From Clostridiales bacterium (lineage in GTDB: Bacteria; Bacillota; Clostridia; Saccharofermentanales; Saccharofermentanaceae): a DNA stretch of 42,857 bases. The position numbers and the translations under genes were made by a program. Below, one piece after another: positions 1-9,562 of this stretch. The stretch covers positions 1-42,857 of the forward strand of contig JAILNZ010000174.1 in assembly GCA_024691135.1 (NCBI GenBank), written 5' to 3'. Below the pieces are notes generated by a model. It had not been told where the DNA came from, searched no databases, and saw nothing but the letters and a program-made list of their open reading frames with translations. How positions within the stretch are numbered: position 1 is the first letter of the stretch; the number at the start of each line of letters is the position of its first letter.

Positions 1-779
1 GATACCGGATTTACTGTTGACGGTGCTGAAGTCTCTATAACAGGCGGCTCGAAAACGGTGAACAGAGGTTCACCGGGCTGTGCTTCCGGAAGCGGTATCT
101 CGGGCTTTCCGAAAATCGCATATTCACCTTCAAGGAACAGCGCATCGACAACACCGTATCTCTGGATCGCAAGATTAGGTTCGTAATCATATGTTGCATA
201 GTTATTATCCGGTCCTTTAAGAGAAAGGATGATTCCCGATAGCCAGAGTATGATGAAACTAATGAAGATAAGAAGGATGATCCTAGGATAATTCTTATGT
301 TTCCGAACGATAAAGGTAAAAAAGAAAGCATAGATAATGACCGGGATAAAGAATACCAGGATTCCGGGGATCCTCGCGGAAGCAACCTCGAACAAAGTCC
401 CCGAGAAGCCGTCAACGACCTTTCCGGACATACCCGTGATATATCCGAGTCCGAAGTACATGCCGTAGAAATCCATGCAGCAATACTCGATGCCGTAAAG
501 AATAAACCCGAGAAATACAACGATACCGCCAAGTATCCTCGATATTATCTTTGCAGGGATCAGTTCCAGGATCAGATATACCGCTATTCCGGAAACAAGC
601 GAAAACAATGTGATACGGAGAAGTGACAGTTCAAAAAACTTAACGCCCTTTGCAAGGAGCCTTAAGGCAAACTCCATATAGATAAAGTAAATCGGAAAGA
701 ACAAGGCGGGCAACACCTTGATAATGGTATTCCCGCCTTTTGTACTGTTTATCTTGTCACCCTTCGCCCAAATATTCAT
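1..779 (-). CDS. LTA synthase/sulfatase-family membrane protein, N-terminal membrane part (3' end cut by the window edge)
   Basis: Frame open from ATG at 779 to the window edge, absent from the ORF track because no stop lies in the window. My translation starts MNIWAKGDKINSTKGGNTIIKVLPALFFPIYFIYMEFALRLL and continues with several hydrophobic helices, ending ...LFTVFEPPVIETSAPSTVNPV. The family call is by topology only; the sulfatase domain is outside the window. Confidence 0.6.
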   Translation of the reverse strand, partial: MNIWAKGDKINSTKGGNTIIKVLPALFFPIYFIYMEFALRLLAKGVKFFELSLLRITLFSLVSGIAVYLILELIPAKIISRILGGIVVFLGFILYGIEYCCMDFYGMYFGLGYITGMSGKVVDGFSGTLFEVASARIPGILVFFIPVIIYAFFFTFIVRKHKNYPRIILLIFISFIILWLSGIILSLKGPDNNYATYDYEPNLAIQRYGVVDALFLEGEYAIFGKPEIPLPEAQPGEPLFTVFEPPVIETSAPSTVNPV

Positions 780-796
780 AACACCCTATCTGATCA

Positions 797-2269
797 TCAA
801 TGCATCGAATAATATGCTTCACCTGCTTCAAGATCGATACCCTTTGCTTCTGCAAGTTCGCTGACCGTAACCAGCTGATATCCTCTTCTCGTAAGTTCCG
901 GAATAACGATCTCCATCGCAGCCGCCGTGGAAGGATAGAGATCATGCATCAGGATGATATCGCCGTCACTGACATTATTGAGTATCGCGGATACGGTCTT
1001 CTCCGTATCTCTGTACTTCCAGTCCTGAGTATCAAGATTCCAGATTATCATAGGCATTCCGACATACTGCTTGGTGGTGTCGTTATATGATCCGCCGCAA
1101 GGTCTCATGATAGTCGGATACTGCCCGATGATATTAAATACCGCATTGTTGCATTCACCTACTTCCCATTCGATCATGGAACCTGAGATGGAAGTCAGGC
1201 TGTTCTTGTGATCATATGTATGGTTGGCGATCTCACAACCGAGTTCAAAAGCCCTTGATACGCAGGAAGAATATGTGCCTACACGATCGCCTACGACAAA
1301 GAATGTTGCCTTGCCGCCACAGACTTCAAGCTGATCTAAGATCCTGTTCGTCACAGGAGAATAAGGACCGTCATCAAACGTAAGCGCGATCATAGGGCCT
1401 GTCGGGACAGGTGTAGGAGTAGGTGTCGGACGAAGCGTAAGATCATGCTGTTCGAGGATAGAAGAAAACTCCTCACTGTCCTTGAACTGATCATAGATCT
1501 GTTCCTTTGTAACGCCGTCCTTGAGGGAATCAAGCCAGAATGCCTTACCTGCATCATCAGCTGCACGTCCCAGGAACGACAGATAGAGAGCATCTATATA
1601 GGAAGCATCATCATTTACTGCCTGCTGACCTTCAGGTGTATAGAAGAACTCGGAGATAAGTTCCTCAGGATAGATCTCATTGCTGATGAGAAGAGATGTC
1701 CAATAATTGAGTCCGTCCTTATCGGGATTTCTCTTAAGGATATTTCTGTAGCAGCTCGCAACGAACCTGGTCGTTCCAAGGCTTAAGTCACGCGGCTCAA
1801 CGAAGTTTACGACTCCCGCATCGATCCCGTATCCCGAGCAAAGATTCTTGAATTCAGGGGAACCTGCAAAACCGTTAACGATATGCCTGGTCGAAAAGCC
1901 CGTGTCAAGAACATCGAGCCAGTAAGCCTTGCCGTCAGGATCCGATTCTCTGGAGAGCATGACTCTGTAGAAGATATCGATTATCTCGTCATTGGAATAT
2001 TCCTTACCCATAAATTCAGGAGCTTCCGAAAAGCTCGAGATCATCTGAGCAGCATTAAGATGACCGAGATTAAGTTCATTCGTCCAATATTCGAGGCCTT
2101 CTTCTTCAGCCTCTCTTCCGAGCATCAGTTCATATCCGCGCTTAACAAAGTCTTCGGTAGTCTGATCCGTGACACTGTCAGCCTTGGTTCCCGCATCGAA
2201 TGAAAGTATATTCACAAAAAGCATGATAGATAAAAATGTCGCAAGTGCTTTAAATACGTTCTTTCTCAT
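797..2269 (-). CDS. Secreted polysaccharide deacetylase (NodB homology domain) with N-terminal DUF4214 repeats
   Basis: Signal-like N-terminus; four DUF4214-like repeats (YxxxLGRxxDxxGxxYW...F..SxEF); TP-rich linker; NodB motifs TFDDGP, NHTYDH, RPCGG, LMHD. Confidence 0.9.
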   Translation of the reverse strand: MRKNVFKALATFLSIMLFVNILSFDAGTKADSVTDQTTEDFVKRGYELMLGREAEEEGLEYWTNELNLGHLNAAQMISSFSEAPEFMGKEYSNDEIIDIFYRVMLSRESDPDGKAYWLDVLDTGFSTRHIVNGFAGSPEFKNLCSGYGIDAGVVNFVEPRDLSLGTTRFVASCYRNILKRNPDKDGLNYWTSLLISNEIYPEELISEFFYTPEGQQAVNDDASYIDALYLSFLGRAADDAGKAFWLDSLKDGVTKEQIYDQFKDSEEFSSILEQHDLTLRPTPTPTPVPTGPMIALTFDDGPYSPVTNRILDQLEVCGGKATFFVVGDRVGTYSSCVSRAFELGCEIANHTYDHKNSLTSISGSMIEWEVGECNNAVFNIIGQYPTIMRPCGGSYNDTTKQYVGMPMIIWNLDTQDWKYRDTEKTVSAILNNVSDGDIILMHDLYPSTAAAMEIVIPELTRRGYQLVTVSELAEAKGIDLEAGEAYYSMH

Positions 2270-2386
2270 TTTTGCCCCTTTTTTTGATAAACAACGATTA
2301 TGTAATTATTCACAGAAATATTATATCACCCTTTAACACCAAAAGGTTAAAATAAAATATATTTAAATACAAAGGGAGGTATTTCC

Positions 2387-3508
2387 ATGAACGACAAGTA
2401 TCCTATGCTTGGCTTTGGCCTTATGCGTCTTCCCGAAAAGGACGGTGTGATCGACTTCGATCAGGTCTGTAAGATGGTTGACAAGTATCTGGAATCGGGA
2501 AACACATATTTTGATACCGCTTATGTTTATCACGGCGGCAATTCCGAAAAGATCGTTAAAGACGCCATAGTAAAAAGATATCCGAGAGACTCCTTTACAC
2601 TCGCCACCAAGCTTCCTGCATGGTCGATAAAGACTATGGAGGACAGGGATAACATCTTCAATGAGCAGCTCGACAGAATGGGCGTTGACTATGTGGATTA
2701 CTACCTCCTTCACAGTGTGGAAGACGGCAACAATTATGATATCTACGAGAAGTTTGACTGCTTCAATTGGGCAATGGAGAAAAAGGCCGAAGGCAAGATC
2801 AAGAACTTCGGTTTCTCATATCACGGCACACCTGATCTTCTCGAGAAGATCCTTGATAAGCATCCTGAAGTCGAATTCGTCCAGATACAGCTCAATTATG
2901 CCGACTGGGACAGTGCCCTCATTAATTCAGGCAAGCTCTATAAGATCCTGTCCGGAAGAAACATACCGATAACCGTTATGGAACCTGTAAAAGGCGGAAC
3001 TTTGGCCAAGGCTGACGAGGAGACGGAGAAGATTTTAAAGGATATGCGTCCGGATATGTCGATCGCTTCATGGGCCTTGAGATTTGTAGGAAGCCTTCCG
3101 GGAATAAGGTTCATATTGAGCGGTATGAGCAACGAAGAACAGATGGAGGATAATCTTAAGACATTTACTGATTTTGAACCTCTGTCCGTTGAGGAGAAAG
3201 AGACATTGGCCAAGGCAAAAAGATCGATGTTCAAGACCGAGATCGTTCCTTGTACCGGCTGCAGATACTGTGTTGACGGATGCCCTTCCAATATAAGTAT
3301 CCCTGATATCTTCTCGGCTCTTAATGACAAGAGAAAAGTCCCTCTGGATATCAGGCCGAACTTCTACTATAACGGCTTGACTTCCAAATACGGTAAGGCA
3401 TCAGACTGTCTCGAGTGCGGTCAGTGCGAGAGCGTATGCCCTCAGCACCTCAATATCATCGAGCTCCTCAAGGAAGCATCTTCCAAGTTTGATGATTTCA
3501 AGATCTAG
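2387..3508 (+). CDS. Aldo/keto reductase with C-terminal 4Fe-4S ferredoxin domain
   Basis: AKR N-terminus MLGFGLMRLPEKDG; C-terminal CTGCRYCVDGCP and CLECGQCESVCP motifs; RBS GGGAGG upstream. Confidence 0.92.
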   Translation: MNDKYPMLGFGLMRLPEKDGVIDFDQVCKMVDKYLESGNTYFDTAYVYHGGNSEKIVKDAIVKRYPRDSFTLATKLPAWSIKTMEDRDNIFNEQLDRMGVDYVDYYLLHSVEDGNNYDIYEKFDCFNWAMEKKAEGKIKNFGFSYHGTPDLLEKILDKHPEVEFVQIQLNYADWDSALINSGKLYKILSGRNIPITVMEPVKGGTLAKADEETEKILKDMRPDMSIASWALRFVGSLPGIRFILSGMSNEEQMEDNLKTFTDFEPLSVEEKETLAKAKRSMFKTEIVPCTGCRYCVDGCPSNISIPDIFSALNDKRKVPLDIRPNFYYNGLTSKYGKASDCLECGQCESVCPQHLNIIELLKEASSKFDDFKI

Positions 3509-4428
3509 AGCATTACGGGGGAATTTCGAAGATCATGATCTTCGATCAGGTCATTTATCCCATATGAATATCCCTCGAGATAATCTCCCGTATCCTTTAA
3601 GCCGTAAGAATTTACAAGGTGATCCTTAATAAGGCTTGAGGAAGATCCTATGAAATCCCCCGCATTTAAGGGATCCGTCAGGGCTTTCTCTATATCATCC
3701 TTCAGATTGCCGTAATAACCAAGATCACTGATCGCGCGCAATGCCCATTTATAATACGGCATATGCGCGCGGTTTATTATGTAGACAGCTGAGATCAGGG
3801 CATTTATATAACCGTTCAAAGACAGTACCGCAGCACCTTTTTCGCCGTGCCTTAAGCATCTGTCATAATTATACTGTCCTTTCTGAGCCATCTCAAAAAC
3901 ATCGCTGGCCAGTCTTTTTTTCCAGACATCTTCAGGAACATTATGTAAGATCTCTTCCCTTATCTTCGTAAACTCTCCCAGAGGGTCAGAAAAGACCTCC
4001 CCGTTGGTCGCTTCGGCAAGATAAAATGGCGGGATCCTAAGCCATTCAGCAGGTGTAACCGGAAGTCTTCTCATTCCGAGATAATAGGAATAGAAATCCC
4101 ATATGGTATGTACTCCCCTTCCGCGCGTACCGTAGATACTCGATTCCTTGAGCTTAAGACCCTTATATTCCTTCGGGAGCTTCATATAAGCCCTCATAAG
4201 ACGGAAGCCGAATTCCCTGTCGTCTTCATCGGTAAGCCATATACAAAACCCGGGCTCGAGATCGTGATCTGACGATACTTCATCATCAAAACCGAAGCAT
4301 TCCGAGCCGTGACCTGTAAGGCCCGCAGCGATCCTCCCCATCTCTTCGCCGAATTCCTTCAAGAGCATCGGAAGGCCGTATTCATGATAAAACTCCCGGG
4401 ACAGCTCAAGACCCTTGATATATCTCAT
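3505..4428 (-). CDS. DUF4037-type protein (nucleotidyltransferase-like)
   Basis: GSECFGFDDEVSSDHDLEPGFCIWL resembles the DUF4037/nucleotidyltransferase core; RBS ggaggtg before the ATG. Confidence 0.75.
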   Translation of the reverse strand: MRYIKGLELSREFYHEYGLPMLLKEFGEEMGRIAAGLTGHGSECFGFDDEVSSDHDLEPGFCIWLTDEDDREFGFRLMRAYMKLPKEYKGLKLKESSIYGTRGRGVHTIWDFYSYYLGMRRLPVTPAEWLRIPPFYLAEATNGEVFSDPLGEFTKIREEILHNVPEDVWKKRLASDVFEMAQKGQYNYDRCLRHGEKGAAVLSLNGYINALISAVYIINRAHMPYYKWALRAISDLGYYGNLKDDIEKALTDPLNAGDFIGSSSSLIKDHLVNSYGLKDTGDYLEGYSYGINDLIEDHDLRNSPVML

Positions 4429-5131
4429 CTGCCACCTCCATAAGAGCTTTTGCTTCAGTCACCCTCCCGAAATACTCGAAGGACGGTGCACATTTACTTA
4501 CCGCAAATGCATATTCGCCGCCCCTCGGGAAAGGCTCATTATTAAGTTCCTCCCAGGCAAGATCCAGAAGCCCCTCGATTCCGTCCTTTTCGCCGCTCCT
4601 GTCCAGAACATGCGCTTTATTGACATAAGATACCGCGATCTGACAGTTTCCACAGCCGCGCTTTTTGAGTATATCGACTGCCTTGTCGAACGAATCACAC
4701 GCTTCCTTAAATCTGCCGAGATCAGAAAGGCATGTTCCGAGATTATTAAGAAAAGCCGCATATTCATAGTTTTCCGTCATCTCATACTTTTCGAAAAGTC
4801 TCTTTGCCCTGTTAAAAAACTCCAGAGCAAGTCTGTCATCACCGTAGGACTTAACGGTCGTAGCGATATTTACGTAGATTACCGCAAAGGAAGGCTCTTC
4901 ATCCTTCATGAGATTTAATGCAGTGCTTATCGCCCTTTGTCCTTTTTCTATATCCCTGTTTCTTCTGTAGAAACCGATCTGTTCGTTCAGGACGGACAAT
5001 AATCCCCTGTTATCCCCTTCCTTTACAGCTTCATTCTCCCAATATAAAAGAAGGTCTTCCGCAGCCCTTGTATCGTTATGCGACAGATATCCGTCGAGCT
5101 TTTCTGTTATCCTGTTTACGGGAATGGGCAT
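4406..5131 (-). CDS. Tetratricopeptide repeat protein
   Basis: TPR-like helices (ALEFFNRAKRLFEKY, AAFLNNLGTCLSDLGRFKEACDSFDKAVDILKK). Start moved from the track's 5161 to MPIPVNR at 5131, which has an AAAGGAGG RBS. Confidence 0.75.
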   Translation of the reverse strand: MPIPVNRITEKLDGYLSHNDTRAAEDLLLYWENEAVKEGDNRGLLSVLNEQIGFYRRNRDIEKGQRAISTALNLMKDEEPSFAVIYVNIATTVKSYGDDRLALEFFNRAKRLFEKYEMTENYEYAAFLNNLGTCLSDLGRFKEACDSFDKAVDILKKRGCGNCQIAVSYVNKAHVLDRSGEKDGIEGLLDLAWEELNNEPFPRGGEYAFAVSKCAPSFEYFGRVTEAKALMEVADEIYQGS

Positions 5132-5173
5132 AAGGACCTCCTTTTTATCTGATTTTACCATTAGTTTCGAATG

Positions 5174-5884
5174 TCAGTAAGTCTCCGCATTCTTGACGGT
5201 GCGGTTACCTGCAAAGGCACAGCAGAGAACGTTATCAGCTCCGTTTTCGAGAAGGACCGAAGATGCTTCATGAAGCGTGTTTCCCGTCGTCGCGACATCA
5301 TCAACGAGAAGAATCGTCATGCCGTAAACGGAGTAATTCGGATTAAAGGAAAATGCTCCGCTTATATTCCGGGCCCTTTGGGAATCGTCAGTAAGTTCCG
5401 CCTGGCGCTTTGTCTCTTTTGGTCTTGAGATCACTCCGGTAAGGACCGGAACATTAAGGATCCTCGATATCTCGATCCCCATCTCCTCTGCCTGATTAAA
5501 ACCTCTTTCCATGAGTCTTCCGTAAGAAAGCGGAATGGGGATCACTGCATCGACAAAGACACCGTCCGCCTTAAGGCTGTTCCCGGTCAGATATCCCATC
5601 ATACGGGCAAGTTCTGCCCTTTGACCAAACTTGACCCTGTGGATCAGATCAGTCACTTTCCCCTTATAGACAAAGCATATATATAACGGCAACCCGGGAT
5701 ATCTGTCGCCCTTATAGGGTTCCGACAGACAGAACTGCCATCTTTGGTACTTCGGGATCAGGACCATGTCAGCAAGGCACTTCTTACAGACAGGCACTTT
5801 GTTGATCGAGACATCGGACATCTTTCCGCAGATAAGACAGCATTGGGGAAACAGGATATCAAGAGCCTCTTTAAGTATCTTCAT
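5174..5884 (-). CDS. comF: ComF family protein (phosphoribosyltransferase-like)
   Basis: N-terminal CCLICGK...CKKC zinc-ribbon-like segment; PRPP motif ILLVDDVATTGNTL; overlaps the end of the upstream recD2. Confidence 0.85.
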   Translation of the reverse strand: MKILKEALDILFPQCCLICGKMSDVSINKVPVCKKCLADMVLIPKYQRWQFCLSEPYKGDRYPGLPLYICFVYKGKVTDLIHRVKFGQRAELARMMGYLTGNSLKADGVFVDAVIPIPLSYGRLMERGFNQAEEMGIEISRILNVPVLTGVISRPKETKRQAELTDDSQRARNISGAFSFNPNYSVYGMTILLVDDVATTGNTLHEASSVLLENGADNVLCCAFAGNRTVKNAETY

Positions 5885-8222
5885 CAGCCTTTTTCCTCTT
5901 GTTGTCGATGATCTTCAGAAAATCCCTTAAAGAAGTATTCCTGAGATCTCTGTCGGAAGATCTGATCATCTTGTCCAAAGTCCCGAAAGTGTCGATAATA
6001 ACAACATTTTTCTTGCCTCTCGTGACTCCCGTATAGAGAAGTTTCCGGTTAAGGAGCTTGGGAGACATCCTTCCTAAAACGATCATTACCGTATCGAATT
6101 CGCAGCCCTGGGATTTGTGGACAGTCATGGCATATGCAAGATCGATATCGCTTAATGTCTTTCCTTCATAGATTACTTTCCTGCCGTCATCAAATACCGC
6201 TTCGACCGATCCGTCAAGATCACCGATCTTGGAGATATAACCAAGTTCGCCGTTATATACGCCTGTCTCCACCTCGCCTGTCAAAGGATCGATGCTCTCT
6301 ATATTGTAATCATTCTTGATCTGCATGATGCGGTCATTCTCGCAGTACAGATCCGAGCCTCCTACGGTAAGAGAATTGCGTAACGGATCGGATGCGATCG
6401 CCTGCAATTCCTTATTAAGAGCTTTGGTGCCGAGAAAGTTCTGCTTCGTAGGTGACAATATGACCATATCGTCATCTTTATATCTGTCATAAAGTTCAAA
6501 GATCTTCTCTTTGGCATCTTCTTCATTCTTTGACTTGATTATCCTGAAATCAGTGTCATTTCCGATCAGCTGTTCACCCTGTAATATCCTGTATGCATTC
6601 GCGGCTATGGAACTGTCGTTATCCTGTCTGAAGACATATTTAAGTTCAACTCTCGGGATCGAGCTGCATTCCAGAAGATCAGACAGGAGATTACCGGGAC
6701 CTACAGACGGAAGCTGGTTGGGGTCACCTATCAATATCACGGAACTGTCGGGTTTGACAGCGCGAAGCAGCGCCAAAAAGAGCGCATTATCGACCATTGA
6801 GGCTTCATCCACGACAATTACCCTTGCATCCAACGGATTGTGGAAGTTTCTTCCGAACACGAATCCCGATTCCCCGTCAACAGGTCTTACCTCAAGAAGC
6901 CTGTGGATCGTATGAGCAGAATGTCCCGTAGCTTCCGACAACCTCTTTGCAGCTCTTCCCGTAGGCGCACAGAAAAGGCATTTGATCTTCTGCTCCGTAA
7001 AATGGGAAGCAAGGATCCCCGTTATTGTTGTCTTGCCGGTTCCAGGGCCTCCGGTAATAATCGAGAAAGGCTCATTAAAACACATCCTTAATGCTTCTTT
7101 CTGAAGCTCGTCAAGTTCAATGCCCCGGTCCTCCGAGAGCTTTTGTATCCTCATATCAGCTTTTTCGATATCGAAAAAGACCTTGCCTGCATTTACGAAT
7201 GTCTCTATCTCTGATTTGATCCCTGCTTCGGTCCTGAATATCTTCTTCAGAGCTGCCCTCGATCCTTCCTCATCTTCTCTGCAGCTCATGCATTTATTAT
7301 CCGAAAACTTATAGATGACGATATCATCTGCGCTTATCCCGAGCCTTAGGGCTTCTTCGTAGGATATCTCAAATCTGCTGCAGGAATTATCATCCCCGTC
7401 ACAATCGGAGCTCTTTTTGCAGGTATCACAGATACCGCCCTGGAAGATCAGTTTTTTTACGTTATCCTTAAGGATCTGAGGGTTCATATATGTATGTCCG
7501 GATGTATAATGCACCTCATTAAGGATGCTTAAGACCGCACCTAATATCCTCATTGGATCAAGCTTGTCGATATCGAGTTTGCCTGCCAGGTATTCGCATG
7601 TTTCAAAACCTATGCCGTCAACACGCAGGAGCTTATAGGGATTTACTGATATCTCGTCATAGGAAGTCAGTCCGAACATATCATATGTCTTGGAAGCCTG
7701 CTCTTCCGTAAGTCCGAACAGCCGGAGTTTTAGTATGAGTTCGAGATAAGGTCCCTTCTCAGTGATGATATCCGACATCGATCTCGCCCTCTTTTCGGAA
7801 AGACCCTTTATCTCCTTGGAAAGTGTCTTGGGGCGCTTCTTTAACTCCTCCAGGACGTCTTCCCCGTATCTTTCCGCCAGAAGAAGTCCCGTCTTTTCTC
7901 CCACTCCGTCAAAATTGCTCCTGATGAAGGAAGCTATGACCGGAGCCTTAAGATCTGATTCCTCGGAAAGTTCGATAGAGGAAGCGCTTATCTGGACTAT
8001 CCTTCCGTAAAGGCCTATCTGACCGGATATCTTATACTTAAGTCCCGGGACAATGCTTCCCGCAAAGTTTCCCTTGACCGAGAATTTACCGCAATAAAAG
8101 ATGACAAAACCGTTCTTCTCGAAAACAACGGAAGTCGGGATAACAATAACGCCGGATACGTTAGTTCCGACGTCTTGTTCTTCAGGTCTATAAAGATCTT
8201 TTTTGTCTTTGTCGCTCTTCAT
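5871..8222 (-). CDS. recD2: RecD2-like ATP-dependent DNA helicase (SF1B)
   Basis: Tandem HhH region; Walker A GGPGTGKTT; VVDEASMVD; AMTVHKSQGCEFDTV; TGVTRGKK C-terminal motif. Contains a Cys-rich insertion. Confidence 0.9.
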   Translation of the reverse strand: MKSDKDKKDLYRPEEQDVGTNVSGVIVIPTSVVFEKNGFVIFYCGKFSVKGNFAGSIVPGLKYKISGQIGLYGRIVQISASSIELSEESDLKAPVIASFIRSNFDGVGEKTGLLLAERYGEDVLEELKKRPKTLSKEIKGLSEKRARSMSDIITEKGPYLELILKLRLFGLTEEQASKTYDMFGLTSYDEISVNPYKLLRVDGIGFETCEYLAGKLDIDKLDPMRILGAVLSILNEVHYTSGHTYMNPQILKDNVKKLIFQGGICDTCKKSSDCDGDDNSCSRFEISYEEALRLGISADDIVIYKFSDNKCMSCREDEEGSRAALKKIFRTEAGIKSEIETFVNAGKVFFDIEKADMRIQKLSEDRGIELDELQKEALRMCFNEPFSIITGGPGTGKTTITGILASHFTEQKIKCLFCAPTGRAAKRLSEATGHSAHTIHRLLEVRPVDGESGFVFGRNFHNPLDARVIVVDEASMVDNALFLALLRAVKPDSSVILIGDPNQLPSVGPGNLLSDLLECSSIPRVELKYVFRQDNDSSIAANAYRILQGEQLIGNDTDFRIIKSKNEEDAKEKIFELYDRYKDDDMVILSPTKQNFLGTKALNKELQAIASDPLRNSLTVGGSDLYCENDRIMQIKNDYNIESIDPLTGEVETGVYNGELGYISKIGDLDGSVEAVFDDGRKVIYEGKTLSDIDLAYAMTVHKSQGCEFDTVMIVLGRMSPKLLNRKLLYTGVTRGKKNVVIIDTFGTLDKMIRSSDRDLRNTSLRDFLKIIDNKRKKADEDT

Positions 8223-8281
8223 AAGAAGAGGTTAGCAAACTTTTGTTTGCTTTTCAATGACCAATTGTAACTAAAACGGAC

Positions 8282-8896
8282 TTAATTTACTTTAACCGTT
8301 CCGATCGAATTATCGTCCCAGTCATAGAGTGTCATCTCTATGCTCTCGCTTTCATCTTGAAGAGTGATATAAATAGGTACGGGATTAAGGAACGTCAGGT
8401 CGTCCTTCTTCTTATACTCTATCTTCATCTCATGACCGTCTTCATTTACGACGAAATAGGCAACATCCTTTTCGTCTTTGATATCAACGGTTATAAATAC
8501 TTCCGATCTGTTCATGTAGGTATTGACTACCGTATCTCCGAATTGGCTCTGTGATTCCTTCAGGATACCGTCATTACTTGTTACGTAATACTTCCCGTCC
8601 TTCTCCGTGATCTGAAGCACTGAATCGTTATAAGACATGCTACCGGTACTTGTATTGAACTTATATCCGTATAAAAGGAATGCCACAGCTGCCGAAGCGG
8701 AAATGAAGATAAAAAGACTTATAAGTATGACCGCGAACGGAGGAAGCCATTTGCGGAGCTTGACTTCCGATGTGACTGCCTTTGTCAGATGTTTGTTATA
8801 AAAGAACCTGTATATAAAATATACGGCAAGTGTCAGAGCCAGGCAGACCGGCAATGCCAGAATTAATAAGATTAAAAACAATGATGCAACACTCAT
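8282..8896 (-). CDS. Membrane protein with two predicted N-terminal TM helices and a soluble C-terminal domain; co-directional with LytTR gene
   Basis: Start reassigned to MSVASLFLILLILALP at 8896 with GGAGG RBS. Two hydrophobic segments (LFLILLILALPVCLALTLAVYFIY; FAVILISLFIFISASAAVAFLLYGY). Confidence 0.75.
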   Translation of the reverse strand: MSVASLFLILLILALPVCLALTLAVYFIYRFFYNKHLTKAVTSEVKLRKWLPPFAVILISLFIFISASAAVAFLLYGYKFNTSTGSMSYNDSVLQITEKDGKYYVTSNDGILKESQSQFGDTVVNTYMNRSEVFITVDIKDEKDVAYFVVNEDGHEMKIEYKKKDDLTFLNPVPIYITLQDESESIEMTLYDWDDNSIGTVKVN

Positions 8897-8906
8897 AATG
8901 TACCTC

Positions 8907-9347
8907 CTAGATTCCAAATACTTCTTTAAAATGATAGTAATAAGATCTGGTGACCTCAGTCTTTGAACCATCACTCATGTGAAGGGTAAACTTTTGGAAT
9001 ACCGAAGCCTCGATCCTTTTTATCTGTTTTCTGTTAACGATAGTTGAGTTGCTTATCCTCAGGAAAACATCACCGTCAAGGACCGTCTCCAGATACCTCA
9101 GGCGCTCGCGCGAGTTATAGCTGTCGCCCTTGGTATAAATGACCACATCGTGGCCGAGGCTCTCAATGAAAACTATATCCTTGACATCGACATAAAACTG
9201 CTGTTCCCTGATCTTGCCCTGAATATAATTTACTCCCGTGTTCCGTCGTGTTATCTGATACTCGGCATTGCCATCTTCCTCTATCCCCAATGAAGCGAGC
9301 TGACTTCTTATAGGGTCGTCCGGATCAAGCAGGTATTTCAGTTTCAT
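8907..9347 (-). CDS. LytTR-type DNA-binding response regulator lacking a receiver domain
   Basis: C-terminal LytTR pattern: VKDIVFIESLGHDVVIYTKGDSYNSRERLRYLETVL...FLRISNSTIVNRKQIKRIE. Only ~45 residues precede it. Confidence 0.9.
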   Translation of the reverse strand: MKLKYLLDPDDPIRSQLASLGIEEDGNAEYQITRRNTGVNYIQGKIREQQFYVDVKDIVFIESLGHDVVIYTKGDSYNSRERLRYLETVLDGDVFLRISNSTIVNRKQIKRIEASVFQKFTLHMSDGSKTEVTRSYYYHFKEVFGI

Positions 9348-9427
9348 GTCTTCACCTCTCGTTTTCTTCTGAAAAGCTTTTCAATATCATCATACCTGTA
9401 ATCAAGTCAAAAACCACTTGTTTTGAA

Positions 9428-9457
9428 TATCTTGCAATAAAACAAGCATAACTTGCA
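9428..9457. promoter_or_regulatory. Candidate LytTR-binding direct repeat (TATCTTGCA-N12-TAACTTGCA on the + strand)
   Basis: Two 9-mers differing at one position, starting exactly 21 bp apart, ~80-110 bp upstream of the LytTR start codon. Confidence 0.5.
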
Positions 9458-9515
9458 TAAACCCGATCATCAGGAGGTACATTTATAGTATAACAATATA
9501 GTTTTCGAAAAGAAT

Positions 9516-9546
9516 AAAGGCCGCCACAACTGAAGTGACGGCCTTT
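9516..9546 (-). terminator. Intrinsic terminator downstream of metK
   Basis: Inverted repeat AAAGGCCGCCAC-aactgaa-GTGACGGCCTTT followed by a T-rich tract on the minus strand. Confidence 0.85.
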
Positions 9547-9562
9547 GGTCTATATCATATTA

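Noticed and set aside
35-626. Track ORFs 35..532 (-) and 297..626 (+)
   Set aside because: Both overlap the long open minus-strand frame from 779 to the window edge, which encodes a coherent multi-TM protein with a start codon; these two look like shadow frames.
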